From: Hemibagrus wyckioides
Lineage: Eukaryota > Chordata > Actinopteri > Siluriformes > Bagridae
DNA length: 64,000 bases
Direction: 5' to 3'
NCBI RefSeq assembly: GCF_019097595.1
Contig: NC_080717.1
Span: 21,231,836 to 21,295,835 of the forward strand
Position numbers and translations under genes: made by a program. Below, piece by piece: positions 47,031-57,003 of the stretch (position 1 is the stretch's first letter; each line of letters opens with the position of its first letter). The notes under the pieces were generated by a model that did no database searches, was not told the origin of the DNA, and was given only the letters and a program-made list of their open reading frames with translations.

Positions 47031-47347
47031 ATTTTTCCTGTATGCCACCGTAGTTATGTGAGAAAGGGGTGTTACTTTTCTGTCAGTTTCTGTATAACGG
47101 AAAAGTGTGTGACCACAGTCTCTTTTGGGTGTGTTCCTATAAGAGCTCAGAGCACCTAAAATAACTGTTTATCTGGTCTATTAAGGCAGATAGGAAGGAA
47201 CATCTTTATTACTTAGTGTTTCAATTTATTCTTGCTACAGTGACTCATGTCAGTGCTGCCTTTTCACCCACCACAAAAATGACTAATGTAGTACAATCTA
47301 CATCCATTACAATTAGACAAGCATAGAGAGGATAGGACGGTCTTTTA

Positions 47348-47393
47348 ATAGACTCTTTGGAAAAGGTCTGCTTTCTTTTTCCAAGGAGTCTAT
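47348..47393. other. 17-bp imperfect inverted repeat (hairpin)
   Basis: ATAGACTCTTTGGAAAA and TTTTCCAAGGAGTCTAT pair at 16 of 17 positions around a 12-base loop. Too short for a typical microRNA precursor. Function unknown. Confidence 0.6.
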
Positions 47394-47487
47394 ACTTTGC
47401 CTTATTTTTTATTAAAGATCCAGCACAACCTCATAAGTTTGCTTTACAGTACTGTCACTAAAATAGACTTGGTGCTTGGTGATGTTT

Positions 47488-47504
47488 ACAACTAGAGGGC
47501 AGTG
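47488..47504. promoter_or_regulatory. CTCF-like site, copy 1
   Basis: ACAACTAGAGGGCAGTG fits the CTCF core well. It shares about 25 bases with the site at 48933, including the neighbouring GATAATGAG/GATAATAAG. Confidence 0.5.
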
Positions 47505-48399
47505 TAAGATAATGAGTCTCGAGTGAAGACGACCAAACCTGAGTGAAGACCTTGTTGAAATACCATTCCAGCCATTTAACCCAGTTTAATATGGCCTATT
47601 TGTAATCTGTCCAAATTTTAATTTCACAGAGAAAAGGAAATTGATTCCAGCTCCATGAATGTTATTTAAAGTTGAATATTTTAATATTTAATAATGTTAA
47701 TTACAATTAAAAATATGAACCTCACTGAATTGTCACAAGGTATTATATGGTTTTCTATTTGCATGTTACAGATGATAATCCTCAGAATGAATGTAGAATG
47801 AAACATAATAAAAGCTATGTGCTAATTTATTTTCATAAGACCTTATTGTAATCAGTTTATATAAGACACATGAGGAAAATAACACAATGCGGTGATATAA
47901 ACTGATTAACTGATTTTACAAAAGTATGGCATGTCATTCTTTAATTAATAAATAATTGTGCTCACACTCATGCTGTAATTTACCAAACTGCTGTGATATA
48001 AGACGTATAAAACACATGAGGACACATTATTATAGGAAAATAATAACCTTGGGGATGGTAAGGACTGTCTGTTTTGTAATGGTCTGCACCACGGCACTCT
48101 GCTGTTGGTTAATTTCTGAATTATGTGCTGAAGTTTGTGGGACACTTTCTCATGATTTACAACTAGCAGGTTATTTATGTATTGCATTATATGCAATATT
48201 CAGTTCATATATTAAACACTGTTCTCTGTGTTGAAATATTTGTGTGGTCCTGCTTTAATCTGAAAAAGAAAAAAAATTGTCTATCAAACACCTTGACTTG
48301 TTCTGTCAAGCAGTGGTTTTCAGCATGGTGTTTAGGGATCCTGTGATCTATGAGGCTGTAATTGTACTCTAAGCATACTATTATTTATTTATTTATTTA

Positions 48400-48768
48400 G
48401 AGTTTGACAGGGGTCAAATTGTGATGCCTAGACGACTGGATCAGAGCATCTCCAAAACTGCAGCTCTTGTGGGGTGTTCCCGGTCTGCAGTGGTCAGTAT
48501 CTATCAAAAGTGGTCCAAGGAAGGAACAGTGGTGAACCGGTGACAGGGTCATGGGCGGCCAAGGCTCATTGATGCATGTGAGGAGTGAAGGCTGGCCCGT
48601 GTGATCCGATCCAACAGACGAGCTACTGTTGCTCAAATTGCTGAAGAAGTTAATGCTGGTTCTGATAGAAAGGTGCTAGAATACACAGTGCAGGATGGGT
48701 TTTTGCTGCAAAAGGGGGACCAACACAATAATAGGCAGGTGGTCATAATGTAATGCATGATCATTGTA
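48400..48768 (+). mobile_element. Tc1-like element remnant (family 2, copy 3)
   Basis: Carries N-terminal transposase words (GAGTTTGACAGGGGTCAAAT, ATTGCTGAAGAAGTTAATGC) also found in copy 1 and ends AGGCAGGTGGTCATAATG like copy 1. The 5' end is cut off and the catalytic part is absent. No open reading frame of useful length. Confidence 0.8.
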
Positions 48769-48932
48769 CATCAGTACTGAACTTTAGATCAGTGCTCTTT
48801 GACATTATAGCTGCATGATAACTGAATAGTTGCATCATGAATCACAGTCCATTTTTTAAGTAAAAATGTAGAGAACCCCAACCGGACATTATATTAGTAT
48901 CTCACCCAAAAAGTTCGGAGCTGAATGTATTG

Positions 48933-48949
48933 ACCACTAGACGGCAGTG
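48933..48949. promoter_or_regulatory. CTCF-like site, copy 2
   Basis: ACCACTAGACGGCAGTG matches the CTCF core and lies about 230 bases upstream of the macrod1 start codon, in the same orientation as the site at 47488. Confidence 0.5.
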
Positions 48950-49160
48950 CAGGATAATAAGACACCTTGAAAGTCCAACGAGAAGTGTACGTCCACTGGA
49001 CCCCTATTTAATGGTACATTCCCAGTGAGCGACGCTGTACTTTCGCTTTCATCGTTTATGAAGGCAAACTTTAGGGGGGATAAAGAATCAGTAATAAATC
49101 AGACTGGTAATAAATTTGGCCGACGTAAAAGCATTGTGGACAGTACTGCTAATTTGGGTT

Positions 49161-51652
49161 ATGGCGTTTCAAATATCCAGACTAGCGACTCGTGTTTCAG
49201 TGTCCGTGATAAGTCGTGTTTTGGAAAAGCACCAGCTTTCGCGTCGCGTGAAGTTCAGTTTATTTCACCCCGCTGGGAATACCCCGCCGTGCGCGCGCCG
49301 AGGTGTAAATATAGCCACGCGCTCGGAGTTGTTCTCCACCTCTTCTGTGACCCCGAAGTGGAAAGGTGTTAGTGTGTCCAGTGGCGTGTCCAGTCGGAAG
49401 CGCTCTGTCGCGGTGCTGCTCGGAGCTGTCGGTGTGTCCGCCGCCGTGCTGAGCTCGAGTGCAGTTTGTGCCATGGCCGCGCGCCCACCTGTCAACTTAG
49501 ACTCGGACAAAAGTGACTGGAAAGAAGTGAAAAGTGAGTTCATTTACTGTGATTAGGTCAACTGAGGAGAGCGCAGACACGCCCCTTTATTGATTATGAA
49601 TAAAGGGGCGTGGTCAGTGTGTTATATTCGGGGGGTGACAAACTTATGTAATAGAGTGTACTACTATATATATTTTTTTAAAACAGTGTTATTCTTGGTG
49701 AAATTTAGCATCATCAATTTGACCCAAATTTACAATCCAGTTTGGACTGTCTAGCTACCAGTTGCCACAACACAGTTCAAAGTGGTCAAACTGGTAGACC
49801 ATTTTTGCCAGCTGGTAAGCACTGGTAGAAAGGGAACAGTTTCTAAATTAGTCCTAATGCTACATCATGGACAAGTTATTCCTTCATGCATCTCCACTTC
49901 TCGATTTATCCCAGTCCGGGTTCCAGTGGCTCTGGAAGCTATCCCAGCAGCACTGGGAATGAGACTAGAATACATCCTGTATGAGACACCAGTCCATCAA
50001 AGGGCACTATACACACACACACACACATTTGCAGACTGATTCACAGCTAGAAGCAGTGTTTATGTAACAGGAAGCCAGAGAACCCAAAGAAAGCCACACA
50101 GATACAGAGAAAACATGCAACACTCCAACCAGAATCTCAGAATTCATCTGGGGGTAATTAGAGCTATGAGATGGCAACGCGAATCACTGCAAAACTGTGC
50201 TGCACAGAAATATCAAACATTTACTTAATTCTGTCAATAATAAGGAGGTTGGAGTATATAGCCTACCAAGGGGTAGTCAACTCGGTCTGTGACTGTACGT
50301 AGAGTATACAGTAACTTTCTTTTTAATGAATAAATAATAAAGCAATATGAAAATAAAAGCAGATAACACAAAATCACAAGTGTGGTGGTTTATCTATCAT
50401 TCAGTTACCTTTAAATCGTAAATATTTTAACAGCCAATTTAGTATTTACAACAAGCCTTAATTCCTTCTGTCTATGTGACTATACAGTCTCATTAAAATA
50501 TCAATAAAGCCTTAATGGTCTTAAAATAGATTCAATGAATGAGGGATTAAATGCCTCAATTAACCTTTTAACGAATTATTGAAAGCTTTAGTTTATGTGC
50601 AGTTTGTGTGCGCGCGTGTGTTTTTACATTATTGCCTTGTATCATTATATTGTGTGCCATATTAGAGGAGCTTCTGTCCATGAGCGTGAAGGAGAGAAGA
50701 GAGATGTACAGGACTGACTACATCTCCCTGGACAAGGTTCCTGTCTGGAAGCACATGGGTAACTAAATACTTATATCTAGCTCATGAAGATTTAGCATTT
50801 CTATTAATCAGCTCTCTACCCAACTCACACACACTTTATTTATAATAACACACACTGTTTATAACATGGCGCTTGTATAAAACATCTTCTGCCTTTAAAA
50901 AAAACCTGCAGTTGTAAATTTTTTAAAGCAGTGCTTAAAATATTGTAGTTGTTTTGGCCAATCCAGTTAAATAAGATCTGTGGCTTCTCGTATTCTGCAT
51001 TACCTTCATTATATTGCACAGAAATCATAGAGCTCAGTCTACATATTCTGCTATTGTATATGCCTTACAGTGTTATTTGCTTCTCTCTCCCTATGCCCCA
51101 GAACATAATATGCAATAATCTATGAGGCCTTTCCTAAAACCAAATTGATCTAGCCCACTAGTTGTATTCCCGAGGTGAGGCACTCGAGTTAAGTCACTGA
51201 AGCTGATCTTGGCCACAGCTGGAGACGGCAACATTGGCAGGATTGCAGGGCTTCAAACTGTAGCATACTCCTGTTTGCTTCTTCATCTACTCACAGGTCA
51301 TATAGAATGCAAGTATTCTAAAGGAAAGCTCCTGTTTTGTCTCAAGTGCAGTAGACAGACCTAGCTCTGTTTCTGTCTCTCACCACATGTCCATAACCCC
51401 ATTAACCTTGTTGCAGGGCGATGATATAAAAGACGACTTGTTTTGAACACTGTGTTCTATGCATTGCTGTTTGCTCAGCCTTTCCTAAATAATTTCATTT
51501 TTATCACACTGAACATTTTTTCCCCCCTCTTTGGCGACTAGACACTGTATCTGCTAAGCCTCTTTACAAGGCCAACGATGAACTGAATCAGAAAATCTCT
51601 CTCTTCCGTGGTGACATCACCAAACTGGAGATAGATGCCATTGCCAATGCAG
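49161..51652 (+). CDS. macrod1: ADP-ribose glycohydrolase MACROD1, N-terminal part
   Basis: First three coding exons: 49161-49533, 50666-50758, 51542-51652 (the last ends in a donor, phase 1). 49161 is the first ATG in frame. The upstream continuation of the frame has only TTG. The N-terminus (MAFQISRLATRVSVSVISRV, rich in Arg and Ser, no acids) looks like a mitochondrial targeting sequence, as in mammalian MACROD1. Then DKSDWKEVKEELLSMSVKER, YISLDKVPVWKHMD and the start of the macrodomain NQKISLFRGDITKLEIDAIA with NA. The catalytic loops (NAANSSL, GGGGVDG type) are in later exons beyond the window. MACROD1 removes mono-ADP-ribose from acidic residues and from phosphorylated nucleic-acid ends and hydrolyses O-acetyl-ADP-ribose. 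The short first-exon region is a CpG-rich island. The third intron exceeds 12 kb. Confidence 0.93.
49190..49490 (+). promoter_or_regulatory. macrod1: CpG-rich island over macrod1 exon 1
   Basis: Many CG dinucleotides (for example GTGCGCGCGCCGAGG near 49288 and GTCCGCCGCCGTG near 49436) in otherwise CpG-poor DNA. Supports this as the genuine 5' end of the gene. Confidence 0.55.
49578..49612. other. Perfect 14-bp inverted repeat in macrod1 intron 1
   Basis: CACGCCCCTTTATT and AATAAAGGGGCGTG are exact reverse complements around the 7-base loop GATTATG, 45 bases after the exon 1 donor. Each arm holds an SP/KLF-like CACGCCC box. Confidence 0.85.
49880..50215 (+). repeat. Dispersed fish repeat, copy 4
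   Basis: GGCTCTGGAAGCTATCCCAG, GAGACACCAGTCCATCAAAG, a (CA)n run near 50010, ACAGGAAGCCAGAGAACCC and ACATGCAACACTCCAACCAG follow in the family order. In macrod1 intron 1. Confidence 0.7.
50759..51541. other. macrod1: macrod1 intron 2
   Basis: No repeat family or exon recognised. Confidence 0.5.
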
Positions 51653-52713
51653 GTGAGGATTATGCACTGAAATAAAATCATGGTGTGCCTAATACTAGAT
51701 GCTCAGACCCGCTATGGCTGGTGCATCAGTTCACATGTTATTCTATCTGAGACAGTTGGACAGAAAATGAATATATGAGTATAAATCCAGCAGTTATGTA
51801 TATCACAATCACAGAATACAGAGGTGACGGTATGTTTCACGTTCCTAGGAAAGAAGCAATAAAAATGATTTTAGTTCACACAACAAAAAGACAAAAATTA
51901 TAATTCATAGTTGTGATTTGAAGTTCTACCATAATATTAAAAAGAATATAAAGTATAAGCTGTGGTTCAACCTTGGTTATACCATATCGGTGTTGAATTC
52001 TTGAATGTGATTGGTCTGAAGGTGTTTATTAATTTTCTATAACAGCAGCTTTGATATTAGTGCTGGCTGTAACTCAAATCACAGGTTTATGATTATTTAA
52101 ATAAAAAACCCAGCTAATTCACAGGAATATAATATGGCGGCTGTTGTACAAAATTTAAGACTAATAATAAACTCAGGGGTTATTATTAAACAAAGAAAAA
52201 ATCAAAATGGTGAAGGTTTCTGTACAAGAAAGGTTTATTGAACATTTCTGGAAGGAGTCTTGAGTGCCAAATTTTTCAGCTTTTCAGTTTTCTATCATGG
52301 TAAATTCTTTATTACATAGGAGTTTGAAAGGTGTATTGTCTGTTACACTTCTGTCATATCACATCTAAAATTGAAAGCTTTTGCAAATTGCTGTGGTATG
52401 AGAGGGGAAAACACTTCTAGATTTATTCACTGTTATTGGAAAATAATTAACTAACAAATGGCAAAAAGGTGTACTCGTTGCAACTTTTGGCAAATTAAAT
52501 CAACAGTTAATTGGCTATTATTAGTTAGCTACGAAATGTTGACAGACTAGCCTGAAATCGATGTAGTTAGTGTTTGTTTCAACAAGACTTGATTGAATAA
52601 AATAAATCCATAAGCTTTATCATAAGGTCAGCAGTAAAATAAAATGGATCAGAGATTATAATAATAAAATGTTTAGTTTTTTAATCATTTCTTAGTTTGA
52701 TGCTATTTACTGT

Positions 52714-52715
<2 letters not shown>
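51653..52715. other. macrod1: Start of macrod1 intron 3
   Basis: AT-rich non-coding sequence to the TA run at 52716. Confidence 0.5.

Positions 52716-52746
<31 letters not shown>
52716..52746. repeat. (TA)n microsatellite
   Basis: TA run that served as the integration site of Tc1 copy B. TA units continue on the far side (53995-54004). Confidence 0.95.
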
Positions 52747-52749
<3 letters not shown>

Positions 52750-53994
52750 TATATTGCCAAAAGTATTCGCTCACCCATCCAAATAATCAGAATCAGGTGT
52801 TCCAATCACTTCCATGGCCACAGGTGTATAAAATCAAGCACCTAGGCATGCAGACTGTTTTTACAAACATTTGTGAAAGAATGGGTCGCTCTCAGGAACT
52901 CAGTGAATTCCAGCGTGGAACTGTGATAGGATGCCACCTGTGCAACAAATCCAGTCGTGAAATTTCCTCGCTCCTAAATATTCCACAGTCAACTGTCAGC
53001 TGTATTATAAGAACGTGGAAGTGTTTGGGAATGACAGCAACTCAGCCACGAAGTGGTAGGCCACATAAACTGACGGAGCGGGGTCAGCGGATGCTGAGGC
53101 GCATAGTGCGAAGAGGTCGCCAACTTTCTGCAGAGTCAATCGCTACAGACCTCCAAACTTCATGTGGCCTTCAGATTAGCTCAAGAACAGTGCGCAGAGA
53201 GCTTCATGGAATGGGTTTCCATGGCCGAGCAGCTGCATCCAAGCCATACATCACCAAGTGCAATGCAAAGCGTCGGATGCAGGGGTGTAAAGCACGCCGC
53301 CACTGGACTCTAGAGCAGTGGAGACGCGTTCTCTGGAGTGACGAATCGCGCTTCTCCATCTGGCAATCTGATGGACGAGTCTGGGTTTGGCGGTTGCCAG
53401 GAGAACGGTACTTGTCTGACTGCATTGTGCCAAGTGTAAAGTTTGGTGGAGGGGGGATTATGGTGTGGGGTTGTTTTTCAGGAGCTGGGCTTGGCCCCTT
53501 AGTTCCAGTGAAAGGAACTCTGAATGCTTCAGCATACCAAGACATTTTGGACAATTCCATGCTCCCAACTTTGTGGGAACAGTTTGGAGCTGGCCCCTTC
53601 CTCTTCCAACATGACTGTGCACCAGTGCACAAAACAAGGTCCATAAAGACATGGATGACAGAGTCTGGTGTGGATGAACTTGACTGGCCTGCACAGAGTC
53701 CTGACCTCAACCCGATAGAACACCTTTGGGATGAATTAGAACGGAGACTGAGAGCCAGGCCTTCTCGTCCAACATCAGTGTGTGACCTCACAAATGCGCT
53801 TCTTGAAGAATGGTCAAAATTTCCCATAAACACACTCCTAAACCTTGTGGACAGCCTTCCCAGAAGAGCTGAAGCTGTTATAGCTGCAAAGGGTGGACCG
53901 ACGTCATATTGAACCCTATGGATTAGGAATGGGATGTCACTTAAGTTCATATGCGAGTCAAGGCAAGTGAGCGAATACTTTTGGCAATACAGTG
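52747..53994 (+). mobile_element. Tc1-like element, family 1, full-length copy B
   Basis: 1248 bp, starting CACTATATTGCCAAAAGTAT and ending TTTTGGCAATACAGTG, TA on both sides. Inverted repeats of about 28 bp match apart from one or two bases. Contains one uninterrupted transposase gene. It is a near-identical relative of copy A in eif1ad. Lies in macrod1 intron 3. Confidence 0.97.
52881..53912 (+). CDS. Tc1/mariner transposase, apparently intact
   Basis: 343 residues from ATG 52881, the same start as in copy A, where a stop codon confirms the region upstream is not coding. The N-terminal paired-like helix-turn-helix ([35 protein letters not shown]) is followed by a GRPR-like linker ([13 protein letters not shown]), the second helix-turn-helix ([16 protein letters not shown]) and the DDE domain. 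Asp154 (LWSDESRF), Asp245 (FQHDCAPVH) and Glu280 ([11 protein letters not shown]) are all present with 34 residues between the last two (DD34E), plus the glycine-rich [13 protein letters not shown]. Length is normal for fish Tc1 transposases (about 340). Such enzymes cut the element out and paste it at TA. No stop or frameshift is visible, so it may encode an active enzyme. Activity is inferred only. Confidence 0.96.
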   Translation: MGRSQELSEFQRGTVIGCHLCNKSSREISSLLNIPQSTVSCIIRTWKCLGMTATQPRSGRPHKLTERGQRMLRRIVRRGRQLSAESIATDLQTSCGLQISSRTVRRELHGMGFHGRAAASKPYITKCNAKRRMQGCKARRHWTLEQWRRVLWSDESRFSIWQSDGRVWVWRLPGERYLSDCIVPSVKFGGGGIMVWGCFSGAGLGPLVPVKGTLNASAYQDILDNSMLPTLWEQFGAGPFLFQHDCAPVHKTRSIKTWMTESGVDELDWPAQSPDLNPIEHLWDELERRLRARPSRPTSVCDLTNALLEEWSKFPINTLLNLVDSLPRRAEAVIAAKGGPTSY

Positions 53995-54004
53995 TATATA
54001 TATA

Positions 54005-55418
54005 CACTACTCACAAAAGGTTAAGGATATTCAGCTTTTGGGTGAAATTTCAGGATGCACCTAAAATGCACTATAACCTTTACAGGTGAACTTAATTTGA
54101 CCTTCTCTACACTTTGGAATGCACATGTCCAACTGTTCAGTGTTTCAGTACTTTTTGCATAACTTGCTGTTCTCTAACAAGGTGCTTAACGGCAAAATTC
54201 ACAACTGGTGTTTGATCCATGAATCGACCAATACATTTTCTGGTTCAATTAGATTTGGTATTTAAACAGTCCTCTTCATCATGCTGTTCACATTTTGACA
54301 TCATGAGACCAAGACCACACCTAACAATTGATCAACAGTACCTCACCATTGCAAGGCTTCAAACAGGATGTTCTCAGAGGGAAGTGGCCACTGAGCTTAG
54401 AGTGTCACAGAGTGTCATCAGCAGGTTGAGACAGAGATACAGAGAGACTGGAAGAGTCACAGAAAGGCATAGATGTGGACATCTTTTGGCCACATCCCAC
54501 GTTGAAGACCGCTTCATTGTGAACAGTGCCCTGCAGAACCGGATGATGAATGCCACTCAACTCCAGGCACATTTACGGGAGGTGAGAGGCACCCAAGTGT
54601 CACCTCAGACCATTCAAAACCATTTACATCAGCGTGGTCTGCTTGCTAGATGACCTGCAAGGGTACCTGACCACACCACCAGTCACAGGTGTTAGGCCAG
54701 GGAGCATTTACGCTGGACAAGGGACCAGTGGGCCTCAGTGCTGTTCTCTGATGAAAGTCGATTCACGTTAAGGAGAAATGATGGCCAATGTGGAGACGTC
54801 AAGGAGAGCGCTATGCGTCACCTGCATCTTGTGAATGGTACAGTGACAAGCCAATACTACCTGAATAACATCATTAATCCAGTCATTGTTCCCCTGCATG
54901 AACAACACAGGCCTAATTTCATCTTCATGGATGACGATGCTCCAGCTCATCAAGGTCGCATCATTAGGGAACGGCTGCTGGAGGCTGGGGTACCTCAAAC
55001 GGAGTGGCCTGCACTTTCTCCAGGCCTGAATCTCATAGAAAACCTATGGGATCAGCTGAGTTGCCGTGTAGAGGCTCGTAACCCTGCACCCCAGAACCTC
55101 AATGACCTGAGGGCCGCCCTTCAAGAAGAGTGGAATGCCGTGCCTCAGCAGACAATAAGTCGACATCGTCGTCAAGCTGTAATTGATGGTCAAGGGCACA
55201 TGACAAATTATTGAGACACTGACATTTTTTGTTGCGGTATACCCACCACTGTTGTTGGCTTTTGTTTCAATAAATTGTTTGAGATGAAGAACTCACCATT
55301 GCATGCTTCTACTTAAATGCCCTACTTTCATGATATAATATCAATGTAGCGTGAACTTTTTTCATTTTCCATAAATTTCACCCAAAAGCCAAATATCCTT
55401 AACTTTTTGTGAGTAGTG
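54005..55418 (+). mobile_element. Tc1-like element, family 3 (copy C)
   Basis: 1414 bp with about 46-bp inverted repeats: starts CACTACTCACAAAAGGTTAA and ends, on the other strand, CACTACTCACAAAAAGTTAA, continuing with GGATATT and CTTTTGGGTGAAATT in both. TA outside on both sides. It begins 10 bases after copy B, separated only by TA units. It is a different family from copies A and B. Confidence 0.95.
54303..55214 (+). pseudogene. Tc1 family 3 transposase with two premature stops
   Basis: One continuous reading frame of about 303 codons from ATG 54303 to TGA-region stop 55214, interrupted by TGA at 54651-54653 and TAG at 54693-54695. No frameshift. N-terminal helix-turn-helix words (LTIDQQYLTIARLQTGCSQR, VSQSVISRLRQRYRETGR) and the DDE domain (LFSDESRF, FMDDDAPAHQG, SPGLNLIENLWD; Asp/Asp/Glu spacing 34) are retained. 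The usual SPDLNPIE is SPGLNLIE here. The stops fit CG-to-TG decay. Not functional as written, unless readthrough occurs. Confidence 0.93.
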
Positions 55419-55621
55419 TATATATATGGCTATACAAGGGTATGAAAAGAAATATTTTGTGTTGAGCAATCTGACTACTATAAAATGCATTATACTCACG
55501 AGGTCAACCCCTGCAAAGATTTAAATATAATATCATTAATGCTAGATGTAGCACAAGCAAGATGAAAAGCAACTTAGAACTTAAAGGATCTGGCTTAATG
55601 ATAAGAGTTTATCACCACTAG

Positions 55622-56020
55622 ATGGAAGCAAAGTTTATTTCCATATTGGTGCTATTGCTAGCAGGGACTCTTGGGGTTTGCCTGGTAAACACTCAGTCTG
55701 GCAATTCCCTGAAGAGAAATAATTCCATATGCTGCAATTCGAGAGGGAATTTGCTGTCGATTACATCACTTTATAGAGAATGGTCGCATCAGTCTCACAG
55801 ATGTTGTGCCGCCAGGATCAGTGTCAGCATTTCATGGTTATTTGGCAGTGCTGACATTAATGCGGTATCACGGCACTGTAAAATTGCGCAGGGTTTATTA
55901 TTTTGTCCATCATCTGTTCCAAAATGGGCTATAGAGCGAGACAACGACGTGTTAACATTTGAGCAGTCATGCTCTGAGAAGGCAACACGTGATCCCAACA
56001 GCACCAGAGAAACCTGTTAG
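55622..56020 (+). other. Open frame of 132 codons with signal-peptide-like start, doubtful
   Basis: Starts ATG, with a strongly hydrophobic N-terminus (ISILVLLLAGTLGVCLV) and seven or more cysteines later (HRCCAAR, SRHCKIAQGLLFC). No family recognised. No splice-site or promoter support, and a frame of this length can arise by chance in 12 kb of intron. I would not call it a gene. Confidence 0.15.
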
Positions 56021-56324
56021 GGCTTAATATCCTATTCGGAGTTTAGAGTGGAGTTTGCTGAAGAAATTAAAGGAGCGTAAGACAAAAGAAGCGAGTGGAA
56101 AAAGTTATTGAGAGGAGGTGGGAGAGAAGGGATAGGGATAGGAGTTAGTGTGACAGGACACTGATTCATCCCTCTCAGCAGCATTGATCGACTGGCCGCT
56201 GGGCCTCGGTGTAAAAGCGTGAGGATTAACAGACTGTCCAGAGGTAATTAATTTGGTTGCTGGAATGGACTTCTCAAGACTGCTAAGTGTGCAACGATCC
56301 AGTACGTTAGTGTATTCACATATC

Positions 56325-56352
<28 letters not shown>
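56325..56352. repeat. (CA)n microsatellite
   Basis: Perfect CA run in macrod1 intron 3. Confidence 0.95.
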
Positions 56353-56356
<4 letters not shown>

Positions 56357-56739
56357 AAACATTGCAGGGGTGTGTTATTGGATATCACAGACGCTGGTCT
56401 CCAGTTTAACATACAGAATGTCAAGCACAACCACACATTGCTCCTTTATTCTTCTCCAGCGTCCATAATTATGCATGAACAATGCCATTTACTGTCACAC
56501 ACATGATGCACTGCCGAATTAAGTCATTTTAATTCAGTCAGTTTTGTAGATTGTCAGAAAAAATCAGAAACTGATTGTTTTTTTGCAAATGTTTTATATA
56601 ATTCCGTCTTTACTTCTTGTTATCTAATAGATCTGAAGAAACATATTAAACGAGACATAAAACTGTCATCCAGAATTACATTACTCATTTCATTTTTTTT
56701 TTTTTTTAAAGATATCTAAAAGGTCACAATAAAAGTATG

Positions 56740-57003
56740 TTCATTTATCATCAGTAACTGTTTTATCCTGGTCATGGGCACAATGGATCAGAAGAGCTCT
56801 TCTACACATTCACATACTCCTTCACACCTAGGGGCAATTCAGAGAGGCCAATCCAACAATGGGTATGTTTTTAGGAAGTGTCAGGAAACCAAAAGAAACA
56901 CACACAGACACCTCATGAGATTTCACACAGACAGTAACTGAGCTCAGGATCGAACTGGAGACCCTGGAGCTGTGAGATGGCACCGCTACTCGCTGTGCCA
57001 CTC
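56740..57003 (+). repeat. Dispersed fish repeat, copy 5
   Basis: Contains CATCAGTAACTGTTTTATCC, CACACCTAGGGGCAATTCAG, TCAGGATCGAACTGGAGACC and ends CTACTCGCTGTGCCAC, in the same order as copies 3 and 4. Confidence 0.75.

Larger units (their letters stand above)
47031..49160. other. Head-to-head intergenic region fermt3 / macrod1
   Basis: About 2 kb holding an imperfect hairpin (47348-47393), two CTCF-like sites (47488 and 48933), and a Tc1 remnant (48400-48768). Otherwise AT-rich, no gene recognised. Confidence 0.55.
55419..56739. other. macrod1: macrod1 intron 3 between Tc1 C and dispersed repeat
   Basis: Non-coding apart from the doubtful open frame at 55622-56020. Contains a CTCF-like ACCACTAGATGGAAGC at about 55613 and a (CA)n at 56325-56352. 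Confidence 0.5.

Noticed and set aside
49116..49160. Earlier start for macrod1
   Set aside because: The open frame extends upstream but contains only TTG there. The first ATG is 49161 and gives a typical mitochondrial leader.
52797..52880. Longer transposase starting inside the terminal region of Tc1 copy B
   Set aside because: There is no ATG, and family members start at MGRSQEL. Copy A uses the same ATG.
53204..54007. 267-codon frame on the minus strand in Tc1 copy B
   Set aside because: Antisense shadow of the transposase. The same frame appears antisense to copy A.
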